Shown here in pieces: positions 40,901 to 49,119 of a DNA stretch of 64,000 nt. Both the position numbers and the translations under genes were made by a program. Within the stretch, counting starts at the first letter, position 1, and every line of letters begins with the position of its first letter. The DNA comes from Mycobacterium sp. 852002-51961_SCH5331710 (GTDB taxonomy: Bacteria; Actinomycetota; Actinomycetes; Mycobacteriales; Mycobacteriaceae), in assembly GCF_001665535.1 (NCBI RefSeq), contig NZ_LZSQ01000020.1, positions 16,644 through 80,643 on the forward strand, read 5' to 3'. Below the pieces are notes generated by a model that ran no database searches, had not been told where the DNA came from, and was given only the letters and a program-made list of their open reading frames with translations.

Positions 40901-42136
40901 TCAGCGGGAGACTTCGACGACCTCGCCCCGAATCGCCCAGTGCTCATCTATCGGTTCAACCCGGAGTAGCTCGCCGGCGACGCAGAACTCGTCGGCAGGT
41001 GCCCAAACGACACCATCGTTAGACAAGCGGACGAGTCGCGGCACCGAGCCGAGCACAGCGCGGCGTTGATCAAGCAAGTGGCGTTCTATGTCTGCGGGGT
41101 CGGCTGCGAGACTCATTGCGAGCCGCGATGCGACCTCGTGCAGGATCGTCGTGTCAGTGTGGGCCTGGAATGCAGCGACCACACCGTCCACGACCCCCTT
41201 GACCAGATTGCCTAACACGCGCCGATGCCTACGCGGAGGTCGCACCTCGACCTTGACCGCGAAAGCCGTCCCTCGATCGCAGACGGACTCGGCCACCTTG
41301 ACCTGTCCGCGGACAACCGCTAACCACACCTGTGCTGCCAGCTTTTCGCCCGCGAACGCGCCCAGGTCCGTCCAGCCGAACGCTGCGAGCTGCCGACCCT
41401 CCTGCCAACCGTCGAAGCTGCAAGACCGCGACCGAAGTGCGTAGCGGTACCCAAACGGATACACGGCACCATCCGGAGCTGGTGTCGCGGCACCAGCGAG
41501 TTCGAAGCGGATTCCGTTGGCGCCAGCCACTGCGAAGGAGTCGATGCCGTAGAGCACGACGTTTTCGACGTCCGCCCTGTCGTCCTTCTCGCCAAAGAAT
41601 GTGGCGTGTAGCACCTGTCCGCCTGCAGGCTCCAGTTGCCTGCAACGGGACTTGATAGCCGAACGCAAGCGCTCCTGCCACTCAGGCCGATGTTGGCGCT
41701 CGAATCGGATGTAGTCATCGGCCCACGCCTGGACGACCTCACCGTCCGGTCCGTGGATCTCAAAGCGGGTTGCGTGATCAGAGCTCGAAGCTGCGGTCTT
41801 TGTCTCCGTGTCGAGAACACGCGGAGGCACGTCTTGGCCAGGACGGCACGTCCTGCACCTCGAGATCGGCTCTCCTACGTGTTCGGCCGTCCACTGTTCG
41901 ATTCCGATCACGTGCTCCGCACAGACTTTCACGTATTGGTCAGTCCATGATCCCTTGCCGCTCTGCTGCCGGACGCTGATCGTCGAGCAGCCCGCACGGT
42001 GAACGCGCGCGTCGGTCGGATTGTGATTACGCCTGATGTTGATCACGTAGCCAGCGGGGTGCTCGGTGAGCCACTCCATGTAGCCGGTGTCGTCGTCGCG
42101 GAACTCGCGGGCGCTCATCGCCTCATCCTCTGCCAC
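40901..42136 (-). CDS. hypothetical protein with N-terminal Cys/His domain
   Basis: A 411-aa cargo protein. The N-terminal ~100 residues have the pattern YVINIRRNHNPTDARVHRAGC, then VCAEH and CRTC. I recall this as an accessory domain shared by varied actinobacterial proteins; the spacing of Cys/His suggests metal binding. The remainder is alpha/beta and unmatched, with ENVVLYGIDSFAVAGANGIRFEL as its best-ordered part. No catalytic motif can be named. Its gene ends the element-like block; a defence or regulatory role would be guesswork. Confidence 0.6.
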   Translation of the reverse strand: MAEDEAMSAREFRDDDTGYMEWLTEHPAGYVINIRRNHNPTDARVHRAGCSTISVRQQSGKGSWTDQYVKVCAEHVIGIEQWTAEHVGEPISRCRTCRPGQDVPPRVLDTETKTAASSSDHATRFEIHGPDGEVVQAWADDYIRFERQHRPEWQERLRSAIKSRCRQLEPAGGQVLHATFFGEKDDRADVENVVLYGIDSFAVAGANGIRFELAGAATPAPDGAVYPFGYRYALRSRSCSFDGWQEGRQLAAFGWTDLGAFAGEKLAAQVWLAVVRGQVKVAESVCDRGTAFAVKVEVRPPRRHRRVLGNLVKGVVDGVVAAFQAHTDTTILHEVASRLAMSLAADPADIERHLLDQRRAVLGSVPRLVRLSNDGVVWAPADEFCVAGELLRVEPIDEHWAIRGEVVEVSR

Positions 42137-42239
42137 GTTGCCGCAGGGTCAATGCACCTCGGCGCTGCCGCATCACATCAAGTCCCTGCTCAAAGTCGGA
42201 TCCACACACCTCTTGCACTCCGGGCCAGAAGATCGCCAA

Positions 42240-42379
42240 TCAACTTAAAGTTGACGCACGCGGGTGGCGCTTGGGGCGAGAGCCGCCAAGCCGCCATTGA
42301 ACCATTTCCCGTTTGTGCTGATGAGCGATTTCGGCCCAGATCGTGGTAACTTGCCGTTGACATTGACAACTGTGAGTTG
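42240..42379. promoter_or_regulatory. set of related dyads upstream of the recombinase module
   Basis: Three similar motifs lie in the 262-bp gap before the first recombinase gene: TCAACTTAAAGTTGA at 42240-42254 (7-1-7 perfect dyad), TAACTTGCCGTTGAC at 42347-42361 (imperfect) and CAACTGTGAGTTG at 42367-42379 (5-3-5 perfect). They could be sites for the XRE repressor or for the recombinases. Apart from these the gap holds only the ribosome site GGAGG at 42387-42391. Confidence 0.5.
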
Positions 42380-42398
42380 ACCGTCTGGAGGCCTTCAG

Positions 42399-43520
42399 TT
42401 GAGCGTTCCAGGTTCGGCGCACCTCGTTCTCGCCGCGGGCGTGGTCCATCTTGATGAACCGTCCGCGGTCTTTGAAGCGATGCTGTCGGGGTGGCGACGC
42501 CAGCAGAAGTCCCGGCTGCTTGCCGAGGCCACGATCGAATCGCGATTGGCGTTCGTGCGACGGTTCGCTGCGTTCGCCGAGACGCATCCGTGGGATTGGA
42601 CGGCCGGCGATGTCGAGGACTTCACGGCGGCTCTGATGTCGGGAAACAACCGCAAGGCGCCCTCGACAATTCGCGGCTACCACATGACGCTGCGGTTGTT
42701 TTGTGACTACCTACTCGATGGCCGTTATGGCTGGATCTCGCAGTGCGAGCAGCGGTTCGAAAGGATCCCGTCGCAGGTCTGCCATGACTTCAACACCGCG
42801 GCGCATCTGGTCGAATACGAGGGCAAGCCCGCCCGCCGGCCGTTCACCTACGACGAGGTGGAAACGTTGTTCGCGTTCCTTGCCGATCGAGTGGACATCA
42901 TTGCGCGTTCGGGTCGCAAAGGCGCGTTGGCGGCGTTGCGCGACGCGCAGATGATCAAGACGGCCTACGCCTTCGGGTTACGCCGTCGAGAGCTGTGCTA
43001 CCTCGACGTGGCCGACCTGCGTCCCAACCCGCGGATGCCGGCGTGGGGAACGTTCGGCGCCGTCCACGTCCGGTATGCCAAGTCCAGCCGCGGCAGCGCC
43101 CCTCGGCGTCGCACGGTGCTGGCCGTTCCCGAGTTCGACTGGGTGATCGACGGACTGCGCCAATGGGTCGATCAAGCCCGGCCGCTTCTGAGTCCCGGCA
43201 GCCGTCAAGAGTTGTGGCTGACTGAGCGTCGGCAGCGGGTGGCGACCAAGCAAATGGACAAGCGATTCGCCTACTTGCGGGCGCAGGCCGGTCTGCCTCA
43301 AGACCTCACCCTGCACTGCCTGCGGCACTCCTATGTGACCCACCTGATCGAGTTCGGTTACCCGGAACGGTTCGTTACCGAGCAGGTCGGACATTCTTAC
43401 GCCTCGACCACCGCGATTTACACCTCGGTGTCCAACGACTTCAAGACCAAAACGTTGCAGGCGGCGCTGCGCCGCGTCTACGGATCCGCGACGACTGAAG
43501 GGAGCCAGGATGAGCACTAG
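42399..43520 (+). CDS. tyrosine recombinase, first gene of the module
   Basis: A 373-aa site-specific recombinase. An N-terminal SAM-like domain (about residues 30-120) precedes the catalytic domain with Arg195 (GLRRRELCYL), His306-x-x-Arg309 (HCLRHSYVTHL) and Tyr341 (TTAIYTSVS), so it should be active. The start is TTG 42399 with GGAGG seven bases upstream. It overlaps the next gene by 11 bp. It differs clearly from the tRNA-Pro integrase. Confidence 0.92.
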   Translation: MSVPGSAHLVLAAGVVHLDEPSAVFEAMLSGWRRQQKSRLLAEATIESRLAFVRRFAAFAETHPWDWTAGDVEDFTAALMSGNNRKAPSTIRGYHMTLRLFCDYLLDGRYGWISQCEQRFERIPSQVCHDFNTAAHLVEYEGKPARRPFTYDEVETLFAFLADRVDIIARSGRKGALAALRDAQMIKTAYAFGLRRRELCYLDVADLRPNPRMPAWGTFGAVHVRYAKSSRGSAPRRRTVLAVPEFDWVIDGLRQWVDQARPLLSPGSRQELWLTERRQRVATKQMDKRFAYLRAQAGLPQDLTLHCLRHSYVTHLIEFGYPERFVTEQVGHSYASTTAIYTSVSNDFKTKTLQAALRRVYGSATTEGSQDEH

Positions 43521-43842
43521 AACCGTCCTCCGGTGGAACCTGCGCCGCCTGATGGCCGAGAACGGCATGTTCGCCACCACCGACCTCGTCGCACCGCTGC
43601 ACGAACGTGGCGTGGAGATCTCCCGACAGATGGTTCACCGGATCGCTACCAAGCCTCCACAGCGCATCAATCTCGACCTGCTGGCGGCGCTGTGCGACAT
43701 CCTGGCGTGCACCCCCAACGATCTGTTCGAGCTCGCCCAAGAACAGATCCGCGAGGCACCCGCAGTCAACGACAGCGGGTCCGGGATCGGCGACCTGCGG
43801 CCGATCCGCGCCAGGATCCGCCGCCCCGGCGACAACGAGTGA
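43510..43842 (+). CDS. XRE-family helix-turn-helix regulator
   Basis: A 110-aa Cro/CI-type DNA-binding protein. The HTH spans TDLVAPLHERGVEISRQMVHRIATKPPQRINLDLLAALCDIL (about residues 24-66), followed by a short tail. ATG 43510 overlaps the recombinase end and its TGA overlaps the GTG of the next gene, so the three genes are coupled. Likely regulator of the module through the dyads upstream. Confidence 0.88.
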   Translation: MSTRTVLRWNLRRLMAENGMFATTDLVAPLHERGVEISRQMVHRIATKPPQRINLDLLAALCDILACTPNDLFELAQEQIREAPAVNDSGSGIGDLRPIRARIRRPGDNE

Positions 43843-45281
43843 ATCGACGAGCCTGCTGGGAGTGCGCAAGCACCAACTACCTGACCCGGCTGACGCATGG
43901 GTGTCGCATTTGTGTCGGCTGCCGTCGCAGGCGGCACTACCACCCCGAAACCTGTCCGGGCTGCCATGTCGTGCGGCCGCTGGCATGGCGACGCGGCGAG
44001 ACGGTGGTGTGCGCGTCATGTGCCGGTGTCGAGTCGATCTTCGGGTGCCGCGAATGCGGGCGCGAAGACCATCCCTACGGGCACAATCGGTGCGCGCGAT
44101 GCTTCCTGCGTGAACGCCTCAGCGACTTGCTCGCCGACCCGACGACCGGCCAGATTCACCGCCAATTGCGGCCGGTCTTCGACGAGCTGGTGAACTCCGA
44201 ACGCCCACAAACAGGGCTGTGGTGGCTGCGCAAGAAACCTGGCATCGGCCCCCAACTTCTCGGGCAGATGGCTTGCGGCGCGGTCGACATCAGCCACGAC
44301 ACCTTCCGCACCCTGCCCTCGGATCGTGCCCACGACTACCTTCGCAGTCTTCTCGTCGCGGTCGGTGTCCTGGAACCGTTCGACATCCGCATCGAACGGA
44401 TGCTGCCCTGGATCGAAGACATCGTCGCCGAACTGCCCGCCGAGGACGCCGCCTTGATTCGCCGATTCGCGCACTGGCAGGTGCTGCGAGGAATGCGCAA
44501 GGCCGCCCGTGAAGACCGGTTGACCAAGTCGATGGCCGATGCGTGTCGACGGCGCATCCGCGTCGCGATCGAGTTCGTGGGCTTCCTCGCCCGCCATGAC
44601 GCCAGTGCGGCGACCGCGACCCAGGATCTGTTGGAGCGCTACCAAGAACACGTCGGCAGGATGCTGAACCATGAGTACGCCTTCATCGTCTGGCTACGCC
44701 AATCCCGCACCAACACCAAACTCCGAGTCCCCGACGTCCCGCAGTCACCGCCCTCAGTAACCGTCTCCGATACGCAGCGGTGGGCGGCCGTAGAGCGTCT
44801 GCTGCACGACACGACCGTGCGCCGTTATACACGAATTGCGGGCCTGCTCACATTGCTGTTCGCACAGCCGCTTTCACGCATCGTCGCCATGCGCACCAGT
44901 CAGGTCGCGATCACCGACGACCGGGCCGTGCACGTCACCTTCAGCAAGATTCCAGTCCAGATGCCGCCGCTCCTCGACGACCTCATCCGTGAGCACCTCG
45001 AGCACCGCGGCAAAAGCCTCTACGCCTCACGCGGAACCGGCTGGCTGTTCCGCGGCGGCAACCCTGCAGCGCACCTCGCCACCGAGAACATCCGCTCCCA
45101 GCTCGTCGCCATCGGGATCAAGCCCTACGAGAACCGCAAAGCGACCCTCTTCCACCTCTCCGGCGACATGCCCGCACCAGTCCTGGCCGAACTGCTCGGG
45201 CTCACCGACAAAAACGCCGCCGACTGGGCCAGACTTGCTGCCCGCGACTGGACCGCCTACATCGCCGAAAGAGCCCGCTGA
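43839..45281 (+). CDS. zinc-finger protein with degenerate recombinase-like C-terminus
   Basis: A 480-aa protein. The first ~95 residues hold a series of Cys pairs (CWEC, CRIC-x2-C, CPGC, CASC, CREC, CARC), arguing for several zinc ribbons. The C-terminal ~180 residues resemble the catalytic domain of tyrosine recombinases (LTLLFAQPLSRIVAMRTSQV and FHLSGDMPAPVLAELLGLTD), but where the nucleophile Tyr should be the sequence reads AADWARLAARDW, so catalysis is doubtful. It likely acts as accessory factor to the first recombinase. GTG 43839 forms GTGA with the XRE stop. Confidence 0.8.
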   Translation: MNRRACWECASTNYLTRLTHGCRICVGCRRRRHYHPETCPGCHVVRPLAWRRGETVVCASCAGVESIFGCRECGREDHPYGHNRCARCFLRERLSDLLADPTTGQIHRQLRPVFDELVNSERPQTGLWWLRKKPGIGPQLLGQMACGAVDISHDTFRTLPSDRAHDYLRSLLVAVGVLEPFDIRIERMLPWIEDIVAELPAEDAALIRRFAHWQVLRGMRKAAREDRLTKSMADACRRRIRVAIEFVGFLARHDASAATATQDLLERYQEHVGRMLNHEYAFIVWLRQSRTNTKLRVPDVPQSPPSVTVSDTQRWAAVERLLHDTTVRRYTRIAGLLTLLFAQPLSRIVAMRTSQVAITDDRAVHVTFSKIPVQMPPLLDDLIREHLEHRGKSLYASRGTGWLFRGGNPAAHLATENIRSQLVAIGIKPYENRKATLFHLSGDMPAPVLAELLGLTDKNAADWARLAARDWTAYIAERAR

Positions 45282-45350
45282 CCGTATCGCTGTGCCTCAG
45301 ATGGATTTCGCGGCGGCGGTTCCAGCGCTTGAGTTCTCGCGAGTGATTGT

Positions 45351-46229
45351 TCACTGCGTGGCGTCGACGCTGTCGAGCCTGCACTTCTCCACCCAAGTCG
45401 CCAGAAGGCTTAAAGCGGCGAGCCTCTCGGCGGCCTCCTGCGCCGATAGCTGCGTCCGGTCGTGGGTGGTTGGGTTTCGGATCGCAGCATGGACGCCCGT
45501 CGAGAAACTCAACAAGCCGCGGTTCATCGATATGACGGTCTGGTCTTGATTACCTCCGAGCCAGCGCAATCGCGGAGCACCAGCCTTGGGTGGACTCTGC
45601 GAGAAGGCCTGCGTGAAAACGTCCTTGTCGTCGAGGTCAGTCCTTCCGGTGAGCTGGCGGACGTGGTCGATGACAGCGCCCACGGCGGATGACACCGCTT
45701 CGCGGTACAACTCGATGCGCCATTGGCCTCGAGCCGCGCCCCAGACCAAAGGGTGCATATCCTCGATGCTGATGTCGCCGGTGACATCGACACGGTCGAC
45801 CATCGATTCAAGGATGCCGATGGTGTGTTCGGACGCGGCGAGGATGTCGTCCGGCTGTACGAGCGAGTGCGGCTGGGTGACAGTTATCCACATCTCGAAC
45901 GGGTTAACCGGACCGCCGAATCCCGGGCGGGATATCCGCACACCGGTGATGTCGGGAAGATGCGCAATACGGCCAGCTGTCCGTGAGCAGCGGCCCTTCG
46001 CCGCCACCCATTCGTCGTCTGACACATCAGATCTCGGTGTCACGGCGGGCAGACTGGCGTAGCCGGCAAGTACCTCGTCAGGCAGGTCGGGACCAGCCAT
46101 CGCCCGAAGCCCAGCGGTGAACTGACACAGCTCGAGCAGGGCGCTGAACGCCCGCTCAAAGTCGCGCACCTGTTCCGCTGCTCGCCGCAGGAACCGTGGA
46201 TTCAACTTCAGATCGTCATTGTCACCCAT
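45351..46229 (-). CDS. TIGR02391-family protein with HEPN-like motif
   Basis: A 292-aa protein. The C-terminal half carries the TIGR02391 (Ymh-like) pattern: FSTGVHAAIRNPTTHDRTQL followed by EAAERLAALSLLATWVEKC. Arg251 and His256 in RNPTTH give an R-x4-H motif like that of HEPN ribonucleases. The N-terminal half is helical and less conserved. Members occur near mobile elements and defence genes; no biochemical role is established. An RNase or abortive-infection role is my inference. It converges on the recombinase module. Confidence 0.78.
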   Translation of the reverse strand: MGDNDDLKLNPRFLRRAAEQVRDFERAFSALLELCQFTAGLRAMAGPDLPDEVLAGYASLPAVTPRSDVSDDEWVAAKGRCSRTAGRIAHLPDITGVRISRPGFGGPVNPFEMWITVTQPHSLVQPDDILAASEHTIGILESMVDRVDVTGDISIEDMHPLVWGAARGQWRIELYREAVSSAVGAVIDHVRQLTGRTDLDDKDVFTQAFSQSPPKAGAPRLRWLGGNQDQTVISMNRGLLSFSTGVHAAIRNPTTHDRTQLSAQEAAERLAALSLLATWVEKCRLDSVDATQ

Positions 46230-46238
46230 GTACGCAGC

Positions 46239-46562
46239 TCAGGGCCCAGTCGCATACGGCGCGTTCGCCCGCACGTTCTCGGCGGCGCGCTCCGCGTTGT
46301 AAGAGCTGGCGAACGACTCACCTGAGGCGGCAACTTTGTCACTCGACCGCCATGCGCGCCACCGCCAGCTTCCGCCGACGTCCTGGAATGTCTCATACCG
46401 TGCTGCGGACCCGCCGGACTTGAAGGCATTTGCCGCTCTGGTGGCGTTGGCTTGCGATTCGAAGCCTTCGCCTGCCCAGGCGACCATCTCATGGTTGTCG
46501 CCGTACAAGGCCCACGTGGGATAGCGGTTGGCGTCACCAGTGACCGTGACCTTGAAGTACAT
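46239..46562 (-). CDS. DUF1508/YegP-like small protein
   Basis: A 107-aa protein with two tandem copies of a YegP-like unit: FKVTVTGDANRYPTWALYGDN with GEGFESQANATRAANAFK, then YETFQDVGGSWRWRAWRSSD with GESFASSYNAERAAENVR. The paired F/Y-S-S-A pattern is typical of DUF1508. ATG 46562 has AGGAGG upstream. The family role is unclear; stress-linked expression is reported for relatives. It ends 10 bp before the TIGR02391 start in the same direction. Confidence 0.82.
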   Translation of the reverse strand: MYFKVTVTGDANRYPTWALYGDNHEMVAWAGEGFESQANATRAANAFKSGGSAARYETFQDVGGSWRWRAWRSSDKVAASGESFASSYNAERAAENVRANAPYATGP

Positions 46563-47064
46563 CGGATCCTCCTGCCTGTTGACCACAGGTACGCAGTCAG
46601 CTCGCAACAGTCTTATCAAGAGACACCGACAGCCAGCGCTTGCGACGCAGCGAACAAACTCGCCCTCGAACAGACCTCTGATTTGGGCATTCACCCCACT
46701 CGGAATTCGACCCCTCTGCCAATAAGCACGATCACTTAACGACGGACGATATCCGGATAAAGATCCGCGGCGCAGACACCCCGCGTCCCAAGGATTGCGA
46801 GACCGCGGATGCGAGGGGTTGCCCGCGAGACACCTCACGGACGTAGGGGGAAGAGTTCTCAACGCGGGAAACGGCGGTCCGAACACTGAGGTGGTGCACT
46901 CACTTTGCCGGCACGAATCGTCACGCGGATGCCCATGGAATCTGCGCGCACGGCCTCGCCGATGATGGCGACGAACGGTCCTTCGATGCCATCGCCGACG
47001 CGATTTGCGAGAAGGCGAAAAGGGCCCGAAGACCAGCCGGCTGGACGCTGTGATTTCGTTGTGC
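46563..47064. other. 502-bp gap with a possible gene remnant
   Basis: No complete gene is convincing. A plus-strand frame without a start reads through about 46905-47053 and ends in DERSFDAIADAICEKAKRAR before TGA at 47051-47053; its composition is protein-like, and it may be the tail of a lost gene. The rest shows no clear promoter or RNA structure apart from the ribosome site of the DUF1508 gene at its left edge. Confidence 0.35.
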
Positions 47065-47757
47065 CTAGCGAGCTAAGCGCGCGGGGCGGCCCGTCTTCTT
47101 GGTGGCGATCTTCGACTCTTTGGCGTCGCTATCGGTCTTGCGGTGGGCGGCGAGGAAGTCATCGACGATGTTCGCGCAGTCATTGTGAGTGATGGTGCGA
47201 AGCCCGGTCATTCGGGCGAAGGCGAGTGGTCCGACGAGTTGGCAGAGCGCCAGTTCCCGGTCGAAGTCGTCGAGTTCGGCTTGTGCTCTCGGGCTGGTGA
47301 GTATGGCGTCAAATGGTTGACGGTACTGGTCAACGACTCGGGCCCGTAGCGCCCCGGATGTGTGGCGCTCATCCGCTTCGTTAGTGGAGCCGGTGGGCCC
47401 CAATGAGAGCCACGCGAGTGTCGTGACATGCAGCGGTGCGTCGTTGAAGAGTGCGGCTTGGCGGCTGAGCAATTCGATCAGCTGCTCACGGAGGGGTCCG
47501 CTGGTCGGTGCCGGAGTGGTCACTTGCGGAAGTAGGCGTTCGAACGTGGCTGCGAGCAGATGCGACGAACTGTGGAAGTGGCGGTACAGCGTGGTTCGGG
47601 CCACTTTGGATGCTTTGGTGACGGCATCGATAGTGACCGCTTCCACCCCACCGGTGCTCAGTAGCGTTGCCGCAGCATCCAGCAGCCGGGTGCGTGACCG
47701 GATGCGCCGCGGGTCCACGTCATCGTCAGGGACTGGCGCTGACTGACTGTTGCTCAC
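47065..47757 (-). CDS. TetR-family regulator
   Basis: A 230-aa repressor-type protein. The N-terminal HTH reads TIDAVTKASKVARTTLYRHFHSSSHLLAATFERL (about residues 42-75); the ligand domain is unassigned and the C-terminus is basic (KESKIATKKTGRPARLAR). It is divergent from the thioesterase gene, so it probably controls the dyad at 47834-47850 and itself. Confidence 0.88.
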   Translation of the reverse strand: MSNSQSAPVPDDDVDPRRIRSRTRLLDAAATLLSTGGVEAVTIDAVTKASKVARTTLYRHFHSSSHLLAATFERLLPQVTTPAPTSGPLREQLIELLSRQAALFNDAPLHVTTLAWLSLGPTGSTNEADERHTSGALRARVVDQYRQPFDAILTSPRAQAELDDFDRELALCQLVGPLAFARMTGLRTITHNDCANIVDDFLAAHRKTDSDAKESKIATKKTGRPARLAR

Positions 47758-47833
47758 TCATTCACCTCGGGCGGTCGATTTTCACGCGATGTTGTCCTGG
47801 CAGTCTAGCAGTGTGGTACTAACGGTAGCGCAG

Positions 47834-47850
47834 CGAAACCGATCGTATTG
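47834..47850. promoter_or_regulatory. 17-bp dyad, copy 1, before the thioesterase operon
   Basis: CGAAACCGATCGTATTG fits the pattern CGATAC-N5-RTATCG at most positions. The 20 bp at 47823-47842 share 18 bases with 56127-56146 upstream of mmpL. Confidence 0.5.
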
Positions 47851-47857
47851 GGGGGTG

Positions 47858-48373
47858 ATGGTGCCCAAAAGCGTGTTGCCGCCGGAGCGGCTGCCCTCGC
47901 ACACCACGACCTGCATGGGTTGCGGCCCGGACAACCCTCACGGACTGCGGCTAGTGGTGCATCGCAGCGGCGACGCGGTGTACACCGATGTGAGGTTCGA
48001 CGAGCGGCATATCGGGGCCCCGGGCCTGGCTCACGGCGGGGCAGTGGCCGCCGCATGTGATGACGTCCTGGGCTTCACGTTGTGGATCGCCGGCACCCCG
48101 GCGGTGACCCGCACCCTGACGGTCGAATATTTGCGGCCGGTGCCGCTGCATCAGACCCACCGGATTACTGCCCACATCGTCTCTCGTGAAGGGCGGGCGC
48201 TGCATGTCACGGCGACAGGCACGGGTGAGGGTGGGATCGCCCGCTTCACCGCCAGTGCAGTGTTCATTGTCGTCAGCCCTGAGCACTTCGCCGCACACGG
48301 CGATGTCAGCGCTTTCGGCGATCTTCTGGAGCAGTTCTCGCGCCGCGGCGGTCTGGACCCGGGGCCGTCATGA
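47858..48373 (+). CDS. PaaI-type hot-dog thioesterase
   Basis: A 171-aa acyl-CoA thioesterase of the hot-dog fold. The pattern CMGCGPDNPHGLRLVV, then GLAHGGAVAAACDDVLGF with the catalytic Asp region, and TLTVEYLRPVPL, is typical of the PaaI group seen in sterol and aromatic clusters. ATG 47858, or GTG 47855 just before it. Its stop overlaps the KstR-like gene start (ATGA). A decayed relative of its C-terminus lies at 52552-52731. Confidence 0.87.
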   Translation: MVPKSVLPPERLPSHTTTCMGCGPDNPHGLRLVVHRSGDAVYTDVRFDERHIGAPGLAHGGAVAAACDDVLGFTLWIAGTPAVTRTLTVEYLRPVPLHQTHRITAHIVSREGRALHVTATGTGEGGIARFTASAVFIVVSPEHFAAHGDVSAFGDLLEQFSRRGGLDPGPS

Positions 48374-49041
48374 CTTTCCCTCAGGCGCGCAGCCGCGGGA
48401 AAACCCTGCCTTCGGAAGCGAACTCGGTCGCTGCAGAGAAGCGGGCCGCTAACGCGTCGCGTTCACGCGCCTCCGCACGGCGCCGGGAAACGATTCTGGA
48501 TGCAGCTTTGGCCGTGGCTGCGTCGGGTGGTTACGAGGCGGTTCAGATGCGGACGGTTGCCGAGCGGGTCGGCATCGCCGTCGGCACGCTTTACCGCTAT
48601 TTCCCGGCGAAAACCCACTTGCTGGTAGCAGCGCTGACGCGCGAGTTCCGTCGACTCGACTCGGCCGGCGACTGGGCGAGTGGTGAGGGCACACCGCTGG
48701 AACGGCTCGAACGGCTCACCTCACATCTGCATGACCGCTGGCAGCGCGACCCATGGCTGACGACGGCCATGACACGGGCCTTCGCCGTCGCAGACACCCG
48801 CGCCGCCGCGGAACTCGACCGCGCGGCCGATGAGATCCAGATCCTGCTGGCCCGCACGCTCAGGGGCGGCGAGCCCACCCCTACCGATCTGCACGTCGCT
48901 GGGGTCATCTCCGACATCTGGTTGGCCAACCTCGTGACCTTCAGCGGCCACCGCGCGACAGCCGCCGACACCCGCGACCGCATTGACCGAGCCACCAGGC
49001 GCGTCGTGACCAGCGCTGCTAGGCCCACCGCCAACCGATAA
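48370..49041 (+). CDS. KstR-like TetR-family regulator
   Basis: A 223-aa TetR protein. The HTH region GGYEAVQMRTVAERVGIAVGTLYRYFPAKTHLLVAAL (about residues 55-92) and later EAMTRAFAVAD-like and VISDIWLANL segments closely follow KstR, the regulator of cholesterol catabolism that senses a steroid CoA thioester. The first 40 residues are basic and low in complexity. It is a paralogue away from the usual kstR locus, and no KstR box is recognised next to it. Translation is coupled to the thioesterase. Confidence 0.87.
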   Translation: MTFPQARSRGKTLPSEANSVAAEKRAANASRSRASARRRETILDAALAVAASGGYEAVQMRTVAERVGIAVGTLYRYFPAKTHLLVAALTREFRRLDSAGDWASGEGTPLERLERLTSHLHDRWQRDPWLTTAMTRAFAVADTRAAAELDRAADEIQILLARTLRGGEPTPTDLHVAGVISDIWLANLVTFSGHRATAADTRDRIDRATRRVVTSAARPTANR

Positions 49042-49058
49042 CGATACTACTGATATCG
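49042..49058. promoter_or_regulatory. 17-bp dyad, copy 2, before the DUF6188 gene
   Basis: CGATACTACTGATATCG fits CGATAC-N5-RTATCG exactly. It begins right after the KstR-like stop codon and lies about 40-60 bp before the next gene. Confidence 0.55.
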
Positions 49059-49119
49059 CAGCGCTACTTAGCGTACTCTTTGGGGATACGGCTCAACGAT
49101 GCGTCGAAAAGAGACTGCC

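Larger units (their letters stand above)
42240..45281 (+). mobile_element. three-gene recombinase module
   Basis: Tyrosine recombinase, XRE regulator and zinc-finger/recombinase-like protein, all coupled by overlaps, preceded by related dyads. Arrays of two or three tyrosine recombinases move Tn554-like elements without target duplications. Ends and cargo limits cannot be set from this window. Confidence 0.65.

Noticed and set aside
42240..42398. CRISPR-like array from the repeated AACT/AGTT motifs
   Set aside because: Only three short, unequal copies with irregular spacing and no cas genes; no CRISPR array was seen anywhere in the window.
45342..45355. AGTGA-TTGT-TCACT as a CRP site
   Set aside because: The spacer is four bases, not six, and it lies at the convergent 3' end of two genes, where no promoter is expected.
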